A stretch of DNA of 35,423 bases, from contig CAAGHZ010000030.1 in NCBI GenBank assembly GCA_900769795.1, forward strand, positions 1-35,423. Direction: 5' to 3'. Numbering within the stretch: the stretch's first letter is position 1; every line of letters begins with the position of its first letter. This document shows positions 1 to 8,931 of this stretch, in pieces. The stretch is from Clostridia bacterium. Lineage in GTDB: Bacteria > Bacillota > Clostridia > Monoglobales > Monoglobaceae. A program made the translations under genes and the position numbers. A model generated the notes under the pieces. The model did not search any database and had not been told where the DNA came from. It saw nothing but the letters and a program-made list of their open reading frames with translations.

Positions 1-1864
1 GGTCACCCATAACGTCACCCATGTATTCATCAGGCATAATAACATTTACAAGCATGATAGGCTCCTTGATAACAGGGTCTGCCTTCTTCATACCTTCCTT
101 GAATGCCATAGAAGCTGCAATCTTAAATGCCATTTCTGATGAGTCGACTTCGTGGTATGATCCGTCAACAAGAGTACACTTAACGTCAACTACAGGGTAA
201 CCTGCAAGAACACCTGTTTCCATAGCGCCCTGGATACCTGCGTCAACTGCAGGGATGTATTCCTTAGGAATAGCACCACCGACAATCTTGTTTTCAAATA
301 CATAACCTGAACCCGGCTCTAAAGGCTCAACGTCCATAACAACGTGACCGTACTGACCCTTACCACCTGACTGTCTTGCATACTTGTGGTTAACGTGTGA
401 AGCAGCTCTGATAGTCTCACGGTAAGATACCTGAGGATTACCAACGTTTGCCTCAACCTTAAACTCACGGAGCAGACGGTCAACGATAATCTCAAGGTGG
501 AGCTCACCCATACCTGCGATAATTGTCTGGCCTGTCTCGTCATCTGTATAAGTTCTGAAAGTAGGATCTTCTTCTGCAAGTTTTGCAAGAGCGATACCCA
601 TCTTTTCCTGACCTGCCTTGGTCTTAGGCTCAATCGCAACACGGATAACCGGTTCCGGGAACTCCATAGACTCAAGGATGATTGGATGCTTCTCATCACA
701 GAGAGTATCACCTGTTGTTGTGTTCTTTAAACCAACAGCAGCTGCGATATCACCTGAATATACGATATCAATATCTTCTCTGTCGTTAGCGTGCATCTGC
801 AAGATACGACCGATTCTTTCTTTGTTGTCCTTTGTAGAGTTGTAAACGTGTGAACCGCTTGAAAGTGTACCTGAGTACACGCGGAAGAATGCAAGCTTAC
901 CAACAAATGGGTCAGTCATAATCTTAAACGCAAGAGCCGCAAATGGCTCTTCATCTGAAGAATGACGAACATCCTCTTCTTCAGTTCTTGGGATGATACC
1001 CTTGATAGCGGGTACATCAAGAGGTGACGGCATAAAGTCAATAACAGCGTCAAGCATATTCTGTACGCCCTTGTTTCTGTATGAAGAACCACACAAAACA
1101 GGAACCATCTCGTTTGCGATTGTCGCTTTTCTTATTGCCTTTTTGATATCAGCCTCAGAGAGATCTCCCTCTTCGAAGAATTTTTCCATCATTTCTTCGT
1201 CTGTTTCGGCAACAGCCTCAAGAAGTGCCTGACGGTACTCTTCAGCCTTGTCCTTCATATCAGCAGGAATCTCTTCTATTCTTTCATCAAGGCCCTGCTC
1301 ATCATAATAAACATAAGCCTTCATCTGGATAAGGTCAATCAAACCTTTGAATTCTTCCTCAGCACCGATAGGAAGCTGAATCGGAACAGCGTTACACTTT
1401 AAACGCTCTTTCATCATGGATACAACATTGTAGAAATCTGCGCCCATGATATCCATCTTGTTTACATATACCATTCTTGGTACCATGTATTTGTCAGCCT
1501 GACGCCAAACGGTCTCTGACTGTGGCTCAACGCCGCCCTTTGCACAAAGAACAGTAACGCTACCATCGAGAACACGGAGTGAACGCTCAACTTCAACAGT
1601 AAAGTCAACGTGTCCGGGAGTATCGATGATGTTTACTCTGTGGTTCTTCCACTGTGCGGTAGTCGCAGCAGATGTAATGGTAATACCACGCTCTGCCTCC
1701 TGCTCCATCCAGTCCATCTGAGAAGCACCCTCGTGGGTTTCTCCTATCTTGTGGATACGGCCTGTGTAGAACAAGATACGCTCTGTGGTAGTAGTCTTAC
1801 CGGCATCGATGTGAGCCATGATGCCTATATTTCTGGTTTTCTCCAAAGAAAACGCTCTACCCAT
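1..1864 (-). CDS. fusA: Elongation factor G, 3' end cut by window
   Basis: Translocation GTPase that moves tRNA and mRNA through the ribosome and also acts in ribosome recycling; cytoplasmic. About 621 residues are visible out of the usual ~690, and the C-terminus lies beyond base 1. The GTPase motifs are intact: AHIDAGKT (residues 17-24), DTPGH (81-85) and NKMD (135-138). Further on come domain II and the GQYGHV-type domain IV start. The ATG is preceded by GAAAGGAG at good spacing. It is the last visible gene of the str operon; tuf would be expected next but is outside the window. A 192-nt gap with hairpins separates it from rpsG. Identification is secure. Confidence 0.97.
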   Translation of the reverse strand, partial: MGRAFSLEKTRNIGIMAHIDAGKTTTTERILFYTGRIHKIGETHEGASQMDWMEQEAERGITITSAATTAQWKNHRVNIIDTPGHVDFTVEVERSLRVLDGSVTVLCAKGGVEPQSETVWRQADKYMVPRMVYVNKMDIMGADFYNVVSMMKERLKCNAVPIQLPIGAEEEFKGLIDLIQMKAYVYYDEQGLDERIEEIPADMKDKAEEYRQALLEAVAETDEEMMEKFFEEGDLSEADIKKAIRKATIANEMVPVLCGSSYRNKGVQNMLDAVIDFMPSPLDVPAIKGIIPRTEEEDVRHSSDEEPFAALAFKIMTDPFVGKLAFFRVYSGTLSSGSHVYNSTKDNKERIGRILQMHANDREDIDIVYSGDIAAAVGLKNTTTGDTLCDEKHPIILESMEFPEPVIRVAIEPKTKAGQEKMGIALAKLAEEDPTFRTYTDDETGQTIIAGMGELHLEIIVDRLLREFKVEANVGNPQVSYRETIRAASHVNHKYARQSGGKGQYGHVVMDVEPLEPGSGYVFENKIVGGAIPKEYIPAVDAGIQGAMETGVLAGYPVVDVKCTLVDGSYHEVDSSEMAFKIAASMAFKEGMKKADPVIKEPIMLVNVIMPDEYMGDVMGD

Positions 1865-1920
1865 AGTTTTCTCCTTTCGCAATGATAATCACTGCATATT
1901 CGGTTTGTCGTAGATTTAAT

Positions 1921-2018
1921 CACAAGTTTTTTTATAAATCCGATTGGATTTTTTACGAAGAAAATTGGATGAGACTTGTGGGTGCAGGAGCATAGACTAT
2001 ATCGAGATATGTCTATGC
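1921..2018 (-). promoter_or_regulatory. Structured intergenic leader of fusA
   Basis: The rpsG-fusA gap (1865-2056) holds two inverted-repeat structures. At 1990-2018 a stem of 12 pairs with one bulge is formed by GCATAGAC and GTCTATGC with an ATAT/ATAT extension. At 1921-1980 CACAAGT and ACTTGTG enclose an inner AAATCC/GGATTT hairpin at 1936-1951. Neither is followed by a convincing U-tract in the reading direction, so they look like control or processing elements and not terminators. The function is inferred from position only. Confidence 0.5.
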
Positions 2019-2056
2019 GACGAACACGCAATGCTCGCCAATTTTCAAAGTAAAAA

Positions 2057-2527
2057 TTACCAGCGGTAGTGAGCGAATGCTTTATTCGCTTCTGCCATCT
2101 TGTGAGTATCTTCCTTCTTCTTGAACGCGCCGCCGGTGCTGTTGATAGCATCCATAAGCTCGTTTGCGAGACGCTCTGCCATTGTTCTCTCAGATCTCTT
2201 TCTTGCGAATAATGTTATCCATCTGAGACCAAGTGTTTCACGTCTGTCAGGTCTAACCTCGATCGGAACCTGATAGTTAGCACCTCCGACACGACGAGCC
2301 TTAACCTCTAAAACAGGCATAACGCAGTTCATCGCTTCTTCAAATACCTCTACAGGGTCTTTTCCGGTTTTTTCTTTAATGATGTCAAATGCATCATAAA
2401 CTATTTTCTGGGCAACGCCCTTTTTGCCGTCGAGCATGATGTTGTTGATAAGTCTGGTAACAACCTTGCTGTTGTATATAGGATCAGGCAATACATCATG
2501 ACGCGCAATATGACCTCTTCTTGGCAC
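2057..2527 (-). CDS. rpsG: 30S ribosomal protein S7
   Basis: Primary 16S rRNA-binding protein that nucleates assembly of the 30S head and lies near the E site. The product is 156 residues, the usual family length, beginning with PRRG and continuing HDVLPDPIYNS. The start is a GTG at 2525-2527: an upstream in-frame GTG (2545) would add six residues that are themselves the Shine-Dalgarno sequence AAGGAGGGG, so the inner GTG is correct. It follows rpsL by about 130 nt and precedes fusA. In many bacteria S7 represses the str operon; no specific S7 site is recognised here. Confidence 0.97.
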   Translation of the reverse strand: MPRRGHIARHDVLPDPIYNSKVVTRLINNIMLDGKKGVAQKIVYDAFDIIKEKTGKDPVEVFEEAMNCVMPVLEVKARRVGGANYQVPIEVRPDRRETLGLRWITLFARKRSERTMAERLANELMDAINSTGGAFKKKEDTHKMAEANKAFAHYRW

Positions 2528-2658
2528 TTTCTTCCCCTCCTTCACTAGGTTTATTCACCATTAAGGTACTCAACGGACTCTTTGGCCCGCTGTCGTGCAT
2601 ATAGGTCAAAGAATATTTTTAGAACATATATGCACTACATTTTTAAATTGTTCAGATC

Positions 2659-3069
2659 TTATTTAGGACGCTTTGCGCCGTACTTAGATCTGCTCTGCAT
2701 ACGCTTATCAACACCTGAGGTATCAAGTGTACCACGGATAATGTGATAACGCACACCAGGAAGGTCCTTAATTCTACCACCACGAATCATAACAACGCTA
2801 TGTTCCTGAAGGTTGTGACCGATACCCGGAATGTAAGCAGAAACTTCGATTCCGTTAGTGAGCTTAACTCTGGCAACCTTACGAAGCGCTGAGTTAGGCT
2901 TTTTAGGTGTCATTGTTCTAACCGATGTACAAACACCTCTCTTCTGAGGAGAAGCCTGATCGGTAAGCTGACTCTTCTGGGTATTGTAGCCCTTAAGGAG
3001 CGCAGGAGCAGTTGACTTCTTTTCAACTGTTGCTCTTCCCTTTCTGACCAATTGGTTAAATGTTGGCAA
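2659..3069 (-). CDS. rpsL: 30S ribosomal protein S12
   Basis: Decoding-centre protein of the small subunit. The 136-residue product has the Firmicute-type longer N-terminus (PTFNQLVRKGR) and the conserved TPKKPNSALRK segment. Its lysines (56 and 57) match E. coli K42/K43, so the common streptomycin-resistance change is absent. The start is an unusual TTG at 3067-3069, six bases after GGAGGTGA. Longer in-frame starts upstream would run through the ribosome-binding site and give an N-terminus foreign to the family. Second gene of the str operon. Confidence 0.96.
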   Translation of the reverse strand: MPTFNQLVRKGRATVEKKSTAPALLKGYNTQKSQLTDQASPQKRGVCTSVRTMTPKKPNSALRKVARVKLTNGIEVSAYIPGIGHNLQEHSVVMIRGGRIKDLPGVRYHIIRGTLDTSGVDKRMQSRSKYGAKRPK

Positions 3070-3122
3070 TATGTTCACCTCCATACATATAATTTTTATA
3101 TAAAACACAAAGTGTGTTTTAA

Positions 3123-3362
3123 CTATTTTAAAACAGCGGCTGCTGCACAAGGCACATCAATTCTGCACGCCTTTGCAATCTCTTTTCTGGTATGGTCGCA
3201 GACAAGCTCCACATTCATCTCTTTGCAAAGGTCAATAACCTCGCCAACTGCCGACGGCGCAGCATCGCTTGCCACAAAAACCACAAGGGCATTCTGCGAT
3301 TTTATCGCCGCTTTTGTCTGTTTTATACCTGCCACTTTATTGGGGGTATTCAGTCTTTCCAT
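3123..3362 (-). CDS. L7Ae/L30e-family ribosomal protein (YbxF-like)
   Basis: A 79-residue kink-turn RNA-binding protein of the L7Ae/L30e/S12e superfamily. In Bacillus the equivalent gene (ybxF, also called rplGB) sits between rpoC and rpsL, and the position here just before rpsL matches. Visible family features are the KSQNALVVFVASDAAP strand-turn region (about residues 22-37) and the C-terminal CRIDVPCAAAA segment. Here it is the first gene of the str operon: it lies directly downstream of a consensus promoter instead of rpoC. Family assignment is good. Whether it binds ribosomes, a kink-turn riboswitch or another RNA is not shown. Confidence 0.88.
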   Translation of the reverse strand: MERLNTPNKVAGIKQTKAAIKSQNALVVFVASDAAPSAVGEVIDLCKEMNVELVCDHTRKEIAKACRIDVPCAAAAVLK

Positions 3363-3397
3363 GATTTAAACCACTTCTTTCCCACCTTAACCAAGTC

Positions 3398-3426
3398 ATT
3401 ATATAACATATTTTCAAATTTGTCAA
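3398..3426 (-). promoter_or_regulatory. Consensus sigma-A promoter of the str operon
   Basis: On the minus strand TTGACA (3421-3426), a 17-base spacer and TATAAT (3398-3403) match the housekeeping sigma-factor consensus at every position. Transcription should begin near 3391, about 29 nt before the L7Ae-like start codon. It drives the L7Ae-like gene, rpsL, rpsG and fusA. Confidence 0.93.
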
Positions 3427-3454
3427 GTCTTTGGCAAATAATTTTGGACACACA

Positions 3455-3488
3455 AAAAAGGTTGCTTCATCTTTGAAGCAACCTTTTT
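3455..3488 (-). terminator. Rho-independent terminator after the glycosidase gene
   Basis: A perfect 15-base-pair stem (AAAAAGGTTGCTTCA with its complement) and a 4-nt loop lie a few bases past the glycosidase stop codon. A U-run follows on the minus strand, and the A-run on the other side means it could work in both directions. It separates the LCP-to-glycosidase unit from the str promoter. Confidence 0.92.
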
Positions 3489-3494
3489 ATATTT

Positions 3495-4751
3495 TTAATC
3501 TTCCTGAGCAAAAATTGCATTTGCCTTTTGGTAATCTTCTACATTGAGATTCCAGGATGGGTCCTCAGGGCCGCTTGTTGTTCTTACTACGGCTCCCCAC
3601 AGGCCTGCCTTTCTGAGCTTCTCTGCCTGTTCAAAAATCATTTCCCAATAGGTACGGCTGTGTTCCTCAAACAACATAATGTTTGACGCACAGTAGGTTA
3701 CGCCCTCACCCATTACCATTTTAATGTTGGGGAAGTTCTTTTCTTTGAATTCTATCGTCTTTTTAAGTCTGTCGTCAAATCTCTCGGTTATTTCTGCACG
3801 CTGCTCTACAAGAGCGTTCTCCAGGAACTTTTCCATCTCGGGCACCTTTTCAGGATCAATTGCCGCATAAAGGGCGTGTCTTCTCAACCACTCCCATCTG
3901 GTGCGCAGATTGCCGCGACATGCCTCAACCACATCTGCCATAGAAACCTTTTCTCCAAGGAAAGGCTTTGCTTCTTCGGGATATTCTGCATCCTCAAAAC
4001 TTCTCTGCACAAAACTCTTCTGGAAAACTCCATATACACCCCACATATAATAAAGATGGAAGTTCCATACATCGGCGTTTCGTGGGAAGAGTTCGAGAGT
4101 TGTCTCGGGTCTGAAGCTGTTGTAGCCAACCAAAACTCCGGGGAAGGCTTTTTTAATTCTGTCAAGGGACTTCTCGTGGATGTCACGAATATGATCAGCT
4201 TCCTCAGGGGTGAGTTCTTTGTGACCATAATCCTCTGTGAAGTATAATCCGTCAAATTCGTTAAATAACTCAACATATGCAACCGTATCTAAGAGATCGT
4301 TCTCTTTGAGCATCTCAAGAAGACGAATGTTCTCATCGGTGAAGTATGTAAACTTGTCATCAAGAGGCATATCAAAGAGTTCCTTGTTTATATCATCATC
4401 AAAGAAATAGTTGGTATGCAAATAGTACCAGCTTGACGGAATAATCTTTACATCATTATCGGCTGCTGCCTTAAATATCTCCAGCATATGCTCTTTAAAG
4501 TCGATTTCTCTCTCATGAACATAAGCATCCGACTGTCTTGAAAGTTTTGAAAAATCGCCAAACTGAAGGTGTGGCTTAAGAGGTCCTCTCGGTGTGCCGT
4601 CAGGCTTACAGAAAAGGCCTGTTGCCGCCTCCATACGAACGCAGTTAAAGCCACGCTCTTTAAGTTCCTTCATTCTTTTGTCCATATCATGATATGTAAC
4701 GCCGTCATCAAATGGTCCCCAAATCCAAAATGCAATTTTAAGCTTATCCAT
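3495..4751 (-). CDS. Cellulase-like glycoside hydrolase, (beta/alpha)8 barrel
   Basis: A 418-residue protein resembling the Pfam 'cellulase-like' family of clan GH-A TIM-barrel hydrolases. It has no signal peptide, so it probably acts on imported oligosaccharides in the cytoplasm. The barrel begins at IAFWIWGP (7-13). ELFNEFDG (161-168) has the Asn-Glu pair (N164, E165) typical of the clan GH-A acid/base, and MGEG (347-350) places E349 as the likely nucleophile. The substrate cannot be told from sequence. It is the last gene of a co-directional run with DUF1292, ruvX and an alpha-galactosidase, and a strong terminator follows it. Hydrolase class is fairly sure, specificity unknown. Confidence 0.72.
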   Translation of the reverse strand: MDKLKIAFWIWGPFDDGVTYHDMDKRMKELKERGFNCVRMEAATGLFCKPDGTPRGPLKPHLQFGDFSKLSRQSDAYVHEREIDFKEHMLEIFKAAADNDVKIIPSSWYYLHTNYFFDDDINKELFDMPLDDKFTYFTDENIRLLEMLKENDLLDTVAYVELFNEFDGLYFTEDYGHKELTPEEADHIRDIHEKSLDRIKKAFPGVLVGYNSFRPETTLELFPRNADVWNFHLYYMWGVYGVFQKSFVQRSFEDAEYPEEAKPFLGEKVSMADVVEACRGNLRTRWEWLRRHALYAAIDPEKVPEMEKFLENALVEQRAEITERFDDRLKKTIEFKEKNFPNIKMVMGEGVTYCASNIMLFEEHSRTYWEMIFEQAEKLRKAGLWGAVVRTTSGPEDPSWNLNVEDYQKANAIFAQED

Positions 4752-4770
4752 AATCTTTCCCCTTTATATG

Positions 4771-5058
4771 CTATTCGTTAAACTCAAACATATCTGCGTT
4801 GCGGTCTTTGAATATCTCATAGACCGGCGAGATAACCTCTGTGTCAAAGATTTGTGACAGAATTTCTTCTCCTTCTTCGTCCTCAACTATTTTAAATATT
4901 ACTACTTCTGTTACATCTTCCTCTTCTTCGTCATAGGGAATACAAATTACATACTCCCCGCCGTCATACTCAACGGTATCAAGATGTTCAAACACAACTT
5001 TGTTGCCATCCTCGTCATACAAATCAATAAGATATGGGTTTTCAGGTAATTCTGCCAT
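4771..5058 (-). CDS. DUF1292 family acidic protein (YrzB-like)
   Basis: A 95-residue, very acidic protein of the DUF1292/YrzB family, whose role is unknown. Characteristic features are the DEDGNKVVFEHLDTVEY stretch (residues 15-31) and acidic runs such as DEEEEDV. In Firmicutes this gene usually follows ruvX, as it does here with 19 nt between them. The third member of that conserved trio, ireB (yrzL), is not present; an alpha-galactosidase gene lies upstream instead. The start ATG has AAAGGAG upstream. The family call is reliable, the function is not known. Confidence 0.85.
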   Translation of the reverse strand: MAELPENPYLIDLYDEDGNKVVFEHLDTVEYDGGEYVICIPYDEEEEDVTEVVIFKIVEDEEGEEILSQIFDTEVISPVYEIFKDRNADMFEFNE

Positions 5059-5077
5059 TTTCTTTTCTCCTTTAAAA

Positions 5078-5488
5078 TCATTTTATACTATCGAGATAAC
5101 CTTGCAAAATGTATGCGGCAGAAATGCTGTCCACACTGTTTTTGCGTTTGTCACCACGAACATTTGTTTCGTTCATAAGATTGTGCGCCGAGACGGTAGT
5201 CAACCTCTCGTCCCATAAAACAACAGGTATATCACAACCGTCTTCAAGCATCTTCTTAAGTTGCTTAGTCTTGTTGGCTCGTGGTCCAAGCGTACCATTC
5301 ATATTCTTGGGATAGCCGAGAATAATTTTCTCTGCGTTTTGCTCTTTTGCAAGAGCAATAGTATGCTCGGCTACCGCTTTCATACTTTTACTTTTAAAAG
5401 CATCAAGCACATTTGCGCCAAACCCTAAAGCATCAGAGATTGCGTATCCTGTACGGCTGTCGCCGAAATCAACCCCAAGTATTTTCAT
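5078..5488 (-). CDS. ruvX: RuvX/YqgF RNase H-fold nuclease
   Basis: Putative Holliday-junction resolvase / pre-16S rRNA nuclease of the YqgF family; in E. coli it takes part in 16S 5'-end maturation. The 136-residue length is typical. The RNase H-like acidic residues are visible: D7 in GVDFGDSRTG, E94 in DERLTT and D120 in NSVDSISA. Only three bases lie between the upstream alpha-galactosidase stop and this start, which suggests translational coupling with a sugar-degrading gene, an odd partner. DUF1292 follows, the normal arrangement. Confidence 0.94.
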   Translation of the reverse strand: MKILGVDFGDSRTGYAISDALGFGANVLDAFKSKSMKAVAEHTIALAKEQNAEKIILGYPKNMNGTLGPRANKTKQLKKMLEDGCDIPVVLWDERLTTVSAHNLMNETNVRGDKRKNSVDSISAAYILQGYLDSIK

Positions 5489-5491
5489 GCC

Positions 5492-7762
5492 TTAAACCTC
5501 TTCGTAGATAATAAGTTCAGATGTAATTGCGCCTTCAATCTCAACAACCAGGCCTTCTCTGCGAAGTTCCATGCCGGAAACAATCACTGATGTGCCCTCA
5601 TTGTCATATGTAACCTTATAGTTCTTGGATCTGTCTACGCCCTTTGGACGGATAGTAAAGAAGTTTTCATCCATAGAGTCAGCAAGCTTAAATATTCCGA
5701 TTACGCCGTGTTTTCCATCTTCTGTTCCTCTCTCTATGATACCTACTCCCTGAGGATACTCGGTTGTGCCACCGGCACCATTAAGCCCTGAAACAAGTTC
5801 CGGTGTGTGGTGGAAGATAAGGCTCTCGTCAATGTATGGACGAATATGCTCTTTATAAATATCAAATGTATGCTTAACAAAGCCAAGCTGATCAGGGTTC
5901 ATCTCACTACCAAGGCAGTTATAGTCATTTGTACTTGGTCTGCCGAAGATTGCGTTTCTCACCTGGAAGTCAAGAGATCCTCTTGTATGGCAGTTCATAC
6001 CACTGACAAGTCTATCAACTATCTCAGGAGGCAATACCATAGTCATACCATTTGTAATAGCGAATGAGCGTGGCGGAACCTGCCAGTCAGATACCCAGGA
6101 GTGGGTAAAGTTCTTAACAAAGCCAAGGTCAGTACGCGCGCCGCCACCTGCACAGTTCTCAAAGATTACATCGGGATATTTCTTCTTGAGTCTCTCAAAC
6201 ATTGCATTAGCGTTGTTATAGTAACGCAGATATGCGTTTTCTTTTACTCCATCACGGTCTCTTGTATACATCATCTGATTCAATCCACAGTTATAGTCAA
6301 TGCGGAAAAGTTCCATTCCATATTCCTCGATACAACGGGAAAGTTCCTTCTCTGCCCACTCAATAACCTCAGGATTTGTATAGTCAAGAAGTCTGCCGAC
6401 AGAATCATACTCGTCAGTTACAATCCAACCCGGATGCTCTTCGCGGAACTTCTCAGCGTACATACCCATTGCCTCGATTTCTACCCAAAGGCCAAACTGC
6501 AAGCCCTTGCTGTGAGCATAGTCTCTGATCTCACTCATGCCATTGGGGTATCTGTCTTCGCCCGGGTACCACTGACCGGCTCTTGAGTGCCACTCATACT
6601 GCTCCTTGTTAAGCGGGCAATACCAACCGGCATCTATAATCATTGTCTCCGCTCCAACCGATGACACTGTGTCAATAAAGTGCTTGGTTGCCGCAACGTC
6701 CATAAGACGCTCTGCGCCCATGCCGCCTTCTACCCAGCCTTTTCTGCCAAGAGGAGCCGGCATATTAAACACTGTCTTTCTTGTGTGCTTGTGCATTGAG
6801 TTGATAGCATCATCAAGATCCCCGTTGATCATACCAATATGCATTTTGGGGAGTTCAAACTCCTCATTTGCTTTGAGAACAAGCATTGGATTCGGAGCAT
6901 TGAGAGTTGCTTCAAAAGACAATTTTGCAATAGTTGCAGTGTTATCTGTTTGTGTATAGTCCGTATCAAGGTTGAATACAAAATCGTATCCACCTGTCCA
7001 ACCAAGCTGAGCGATCATCATGCTGCCGAGAAGGTTGTTGCGAAGCACAAAGAAAGGCTGACGGAATCTCTGTTCATGAAGATACTTGCCTCCGATACCG
7101 TAGTTGATATTTGGAAGGTCATGCCACTTGAAGTAACCTTCGTGTCCCCATGCAGCATTGTCCATATAACCAATAGAATAAATTTTTGAACTGTCAGGTG
7201 CACCTTTCATGTATTCCTTCCAGCCTTTAATTACCTCTATGCCGCCGCCCATTGTTTTTACGCCACTGATGTTTATATTCTCAGAAGATGTGTTCTTTAT
7301 CTCTATCCAACGGGTAATAATTGGTGTGCCGTCAAGCATGGTATGTACAATTGCTTCAACATCACAGGCGTTGCTCTTTAAATAAAGTTTTGCATGGATA
7401 ACCTCTGCGCCTGTGCCCTCTATCGTTTCGTTCTCCTGTACAAAGTCAATCATTTCCCATGTTCTGTCAAGAGAAATACCATTTGCCTCTATTTCAAAAG
7501 AGTTGCCATTGCGGAAATCGCCTCTGCCGTCAGTCTGTGCCTTTCCCATCATGTTGCACGCTTTGCCTGCGATTCTTGTCGGGAAGGACTCAAGAACGTT
7601 AAGAGTATAACCCGAAACATTCCATCCCGCAGCCATAAGTCTGCCACTTATAAATACTTCCTCATACACCGTCATACCTGTTCTGTATGAAAATGTGGTC
7701 TGGGAATCTGTTTCCTCAACGTGGATGTTCTTAAACGTTGCGTTGTACAATTGCTTGTTCAT
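5492..7762 (-). CDS. Alpha-galactosidase, GH36 family
   Basis: Releases terminal alpha-galactose from oligosaccharides such as raffinose or melibiose; cytoplasmic, with no signal peptide. The 756 residues match the large GH36 form: an N-terminal beta-sandwich (about 1-320), a central barrel and a C-terminal beta domain. Barrel motifs are IDAGWY (376-381), LWVEIE (425-430), LFRIDYN (485-491) with nucleophile D489, and VSDWQVPP (557-564) with acid/base D559. The LWVEIE motif, where many members have LWVEPE, is a small variation. The start ATG has AAAGGAG upstream. It lies 51 nt after the LCP gene and three bases before ruvX, so all are probably co-transcribed. Exact substrate not determined. 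Confidence 0.92.
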   Translation of the reverse strand: MNKQLYNATFKNIHVEETDSQTTFSYRTGMTVYEEVFISGRLMAAGWNVSGYTLNVLESFPTRIAGKACNMMGKAQTDGRGDFRNGNSFEIEANGISLDRTWEMIDFVQENETIEGTGAEVIHAKLYLKSNACDVEAIVHTMLDGTPIITRWIEIKNTSSENINISGVKTMGGGIEVIKGWKEYMKGAPDSSKIYSIGYMDNAAWGHEGYFKWHDLPNINYGIGGKYLHEQRFRQPFFVLRNNLLGSMMIAQLGWTGGYDFVFNLDTDYTQTDNTATIAKLSFEATLNAPNPMLVLKANEEFELPKMHIGMINGDLDDAINSMHKHTRKTVFNMPAPLGRKGWVEGGMGAERLMDVAATKHFIDTVSSVGAETMIIDAGWYCPLNKEQYEWHSRAGQWYPGEDRYPNGMSEIRDYAHSKGLQFGLWVEIEAMGMYAEKFREEHPGWIVTDEYDSVGRLLDYTNPEVIEWAEKELSRCIEEYGMELFRIDYNCGLNQMMYTRDRDGVKENAYLRYYNNANAMFERLKKKYPDVIFENCAGGGARTDLGFVKNFTHSWVSDWQVPPRSFAITNGMTMVLPPEIVDRLVSGMNCHTRGSLDFQVRNAIFGRPSTNDYNCLGSEMNPDQLGFVKHTFDIYKEHIRPYIDESLIFHHTPELVSGLNGAGGTTEYPQGVGIIERGTEDGKHGVIGIFKLADSMDENFFTIRPKGVDRSKNYKVTYDNEGTSVIVSGMELRREGLVVEIEGAITSELIIYEEV

Positions 7763-7813
7763 AATATATGCTCCTTTGCATAATTTTTATTTATAAGGTA
7801 AAATCTTTACCCG

Positions 7814-8872
7814 TTATTCTCCTAAAATCACAGTAGTCTTTGGGCGATTTACACTGTGTATTGCATCTACAGAGTCAAATCCCGTACTATCTTCTTTGTT
7901 CTGCAGGTACTCTTCCCATTCGCTATGACTTTTAGGAAGAAATACTTCGTTGATAAGTTTCCTTGTTTGTTCTTTACTGCACCTATACCACCATACGCCA
8001 TCTATATACTCAGCCTGGCCGGGAAGTTGATATGAACCTACATTTGTAAAATCAACTCTCTGCACAAGTTCCAGATGATTAACCAAATCCTTCATCGTAT
8101 AGTTAGTACGAAGGTTTTTGCTTACAACCTTGAAAATCTCATCAATCTTTGAAATATAATAAGGCTTGCACTTTTGTCTTATCAATTCCTTTATAAATTC
8201 CTGCTGCCAATATTCTCTTCCCTCATCGCCAAGAACATATTCTCCGGGGGCGCTTCCGTCATTGTTATGGCGAAATCTTATAAAGTCATGAGCCGCATCT
8301 CCATCAAGATGCTGGTGCCCCGCTTTTAAATGAATATGCAAATCCTGAACGGGATCATCATAGTTCATATTATAAGGAACGTTGAAATCCACGCCATCTA
8401 CTGCATCTATGATTTCTTTAAATCCATCAAAGTCCACAGATGCAAAATAATGTATTGGCAAGCCTGTTATGTCTTTCACTGTATCAATCAGCAACTCTTC
8501 AGGTTCATCAAGCTTATTATTTGCTGCCGCTTGTTTACCAAGCCCAATAAGTGCATTTATCTTTTGTATTGTATAGCCTTTAGCCTTTACCATAGTATCA
8601 CGCGGAATAGACAAAAGATTTACGCGGTCAGAGTAACTATCCACCGAAACAAGCATAATGGTATCACTGCGGAAGCCACCCTCATCAACACCAATTAACA
8701 AAATATTTATTATTCCAAGTTCTTTACTTTCTTCTTCAAGCCCCTGTATATAAACCTCGTCACCGAGAGAAAGAGCCGATATTTTATGCGCCGTAACAAC
8801 TCCCAGCATTGCAGAGAAAAATATCGCTATTATCGTTAAAACGCATACAGTAATTTTATATGTTTTATGCAT
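7814..8872 (-). CDS. LytR-CpsA-Psr (LCP) family membrane protein
   Basis: LCP proteins transfer undecaprenyl-linked polymers (teichoic acid, capsule) to peptidoglycan outside the cell. The 352-residue protein has one N-terminal transmembrane helix (about 7-28) and an extracellular LCP domain. Conserved polyprenyl-phosphate and metal residues are present: D63 in LLIGVD, R68 and D70 in RSDTIML, R91 and D92 in SIPRDT, and R199 and R201 in FIRFRHN. It is the first gene behind a near-perfect promoter (8932-8959), and AAGGAGGAG precedes the ATG. The LCP family is certain, the particular polymer is not. Confidence 0.93.
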   Translation of the reverse strand: MHKTYKITVCVLTIIAIFFSAMLGVVTAHKISALSLGDEVYIQGLEEESKELGIINILLIGVDEGGFRSDTIMLVSVDSYSDRVNLLSIPRDTMVKAKGYTIQKINALIGLGKQAAANNKLDEPEELLIDTVKDITGLPIHYFASVDFDGFKEIIDAVDGVDFNVPYNMNYDDPVQDLHIHLKAGHQHLDGDAAHDFIRFRHNNDGSAPGEYVLGDEGREYWQQEFIKELIRQKCKPYYISKIDEIFKVVSKNLRTNYTMKDLVNHLELVQRVDFTNVGSYQLPGQAEYIDGVWWYRCSKEQTRKLINEVFLPKSHSEWEEYLQNKEDSTGFDSVDAIHSVNRPKTTVILGE

Positions 8873-8931
8873 TTTTCTCCTCCTTCCAAAAGAAGATCTG
8901 CATAGTATATTTTAATAGTTATGTTTATGTA

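Noticed and set aside
3884..4282. Overlapping frames inside the cellulase-like gene
   Set aside because: They are shadows in other frames with no ribosome-binding site and no family resemblance.
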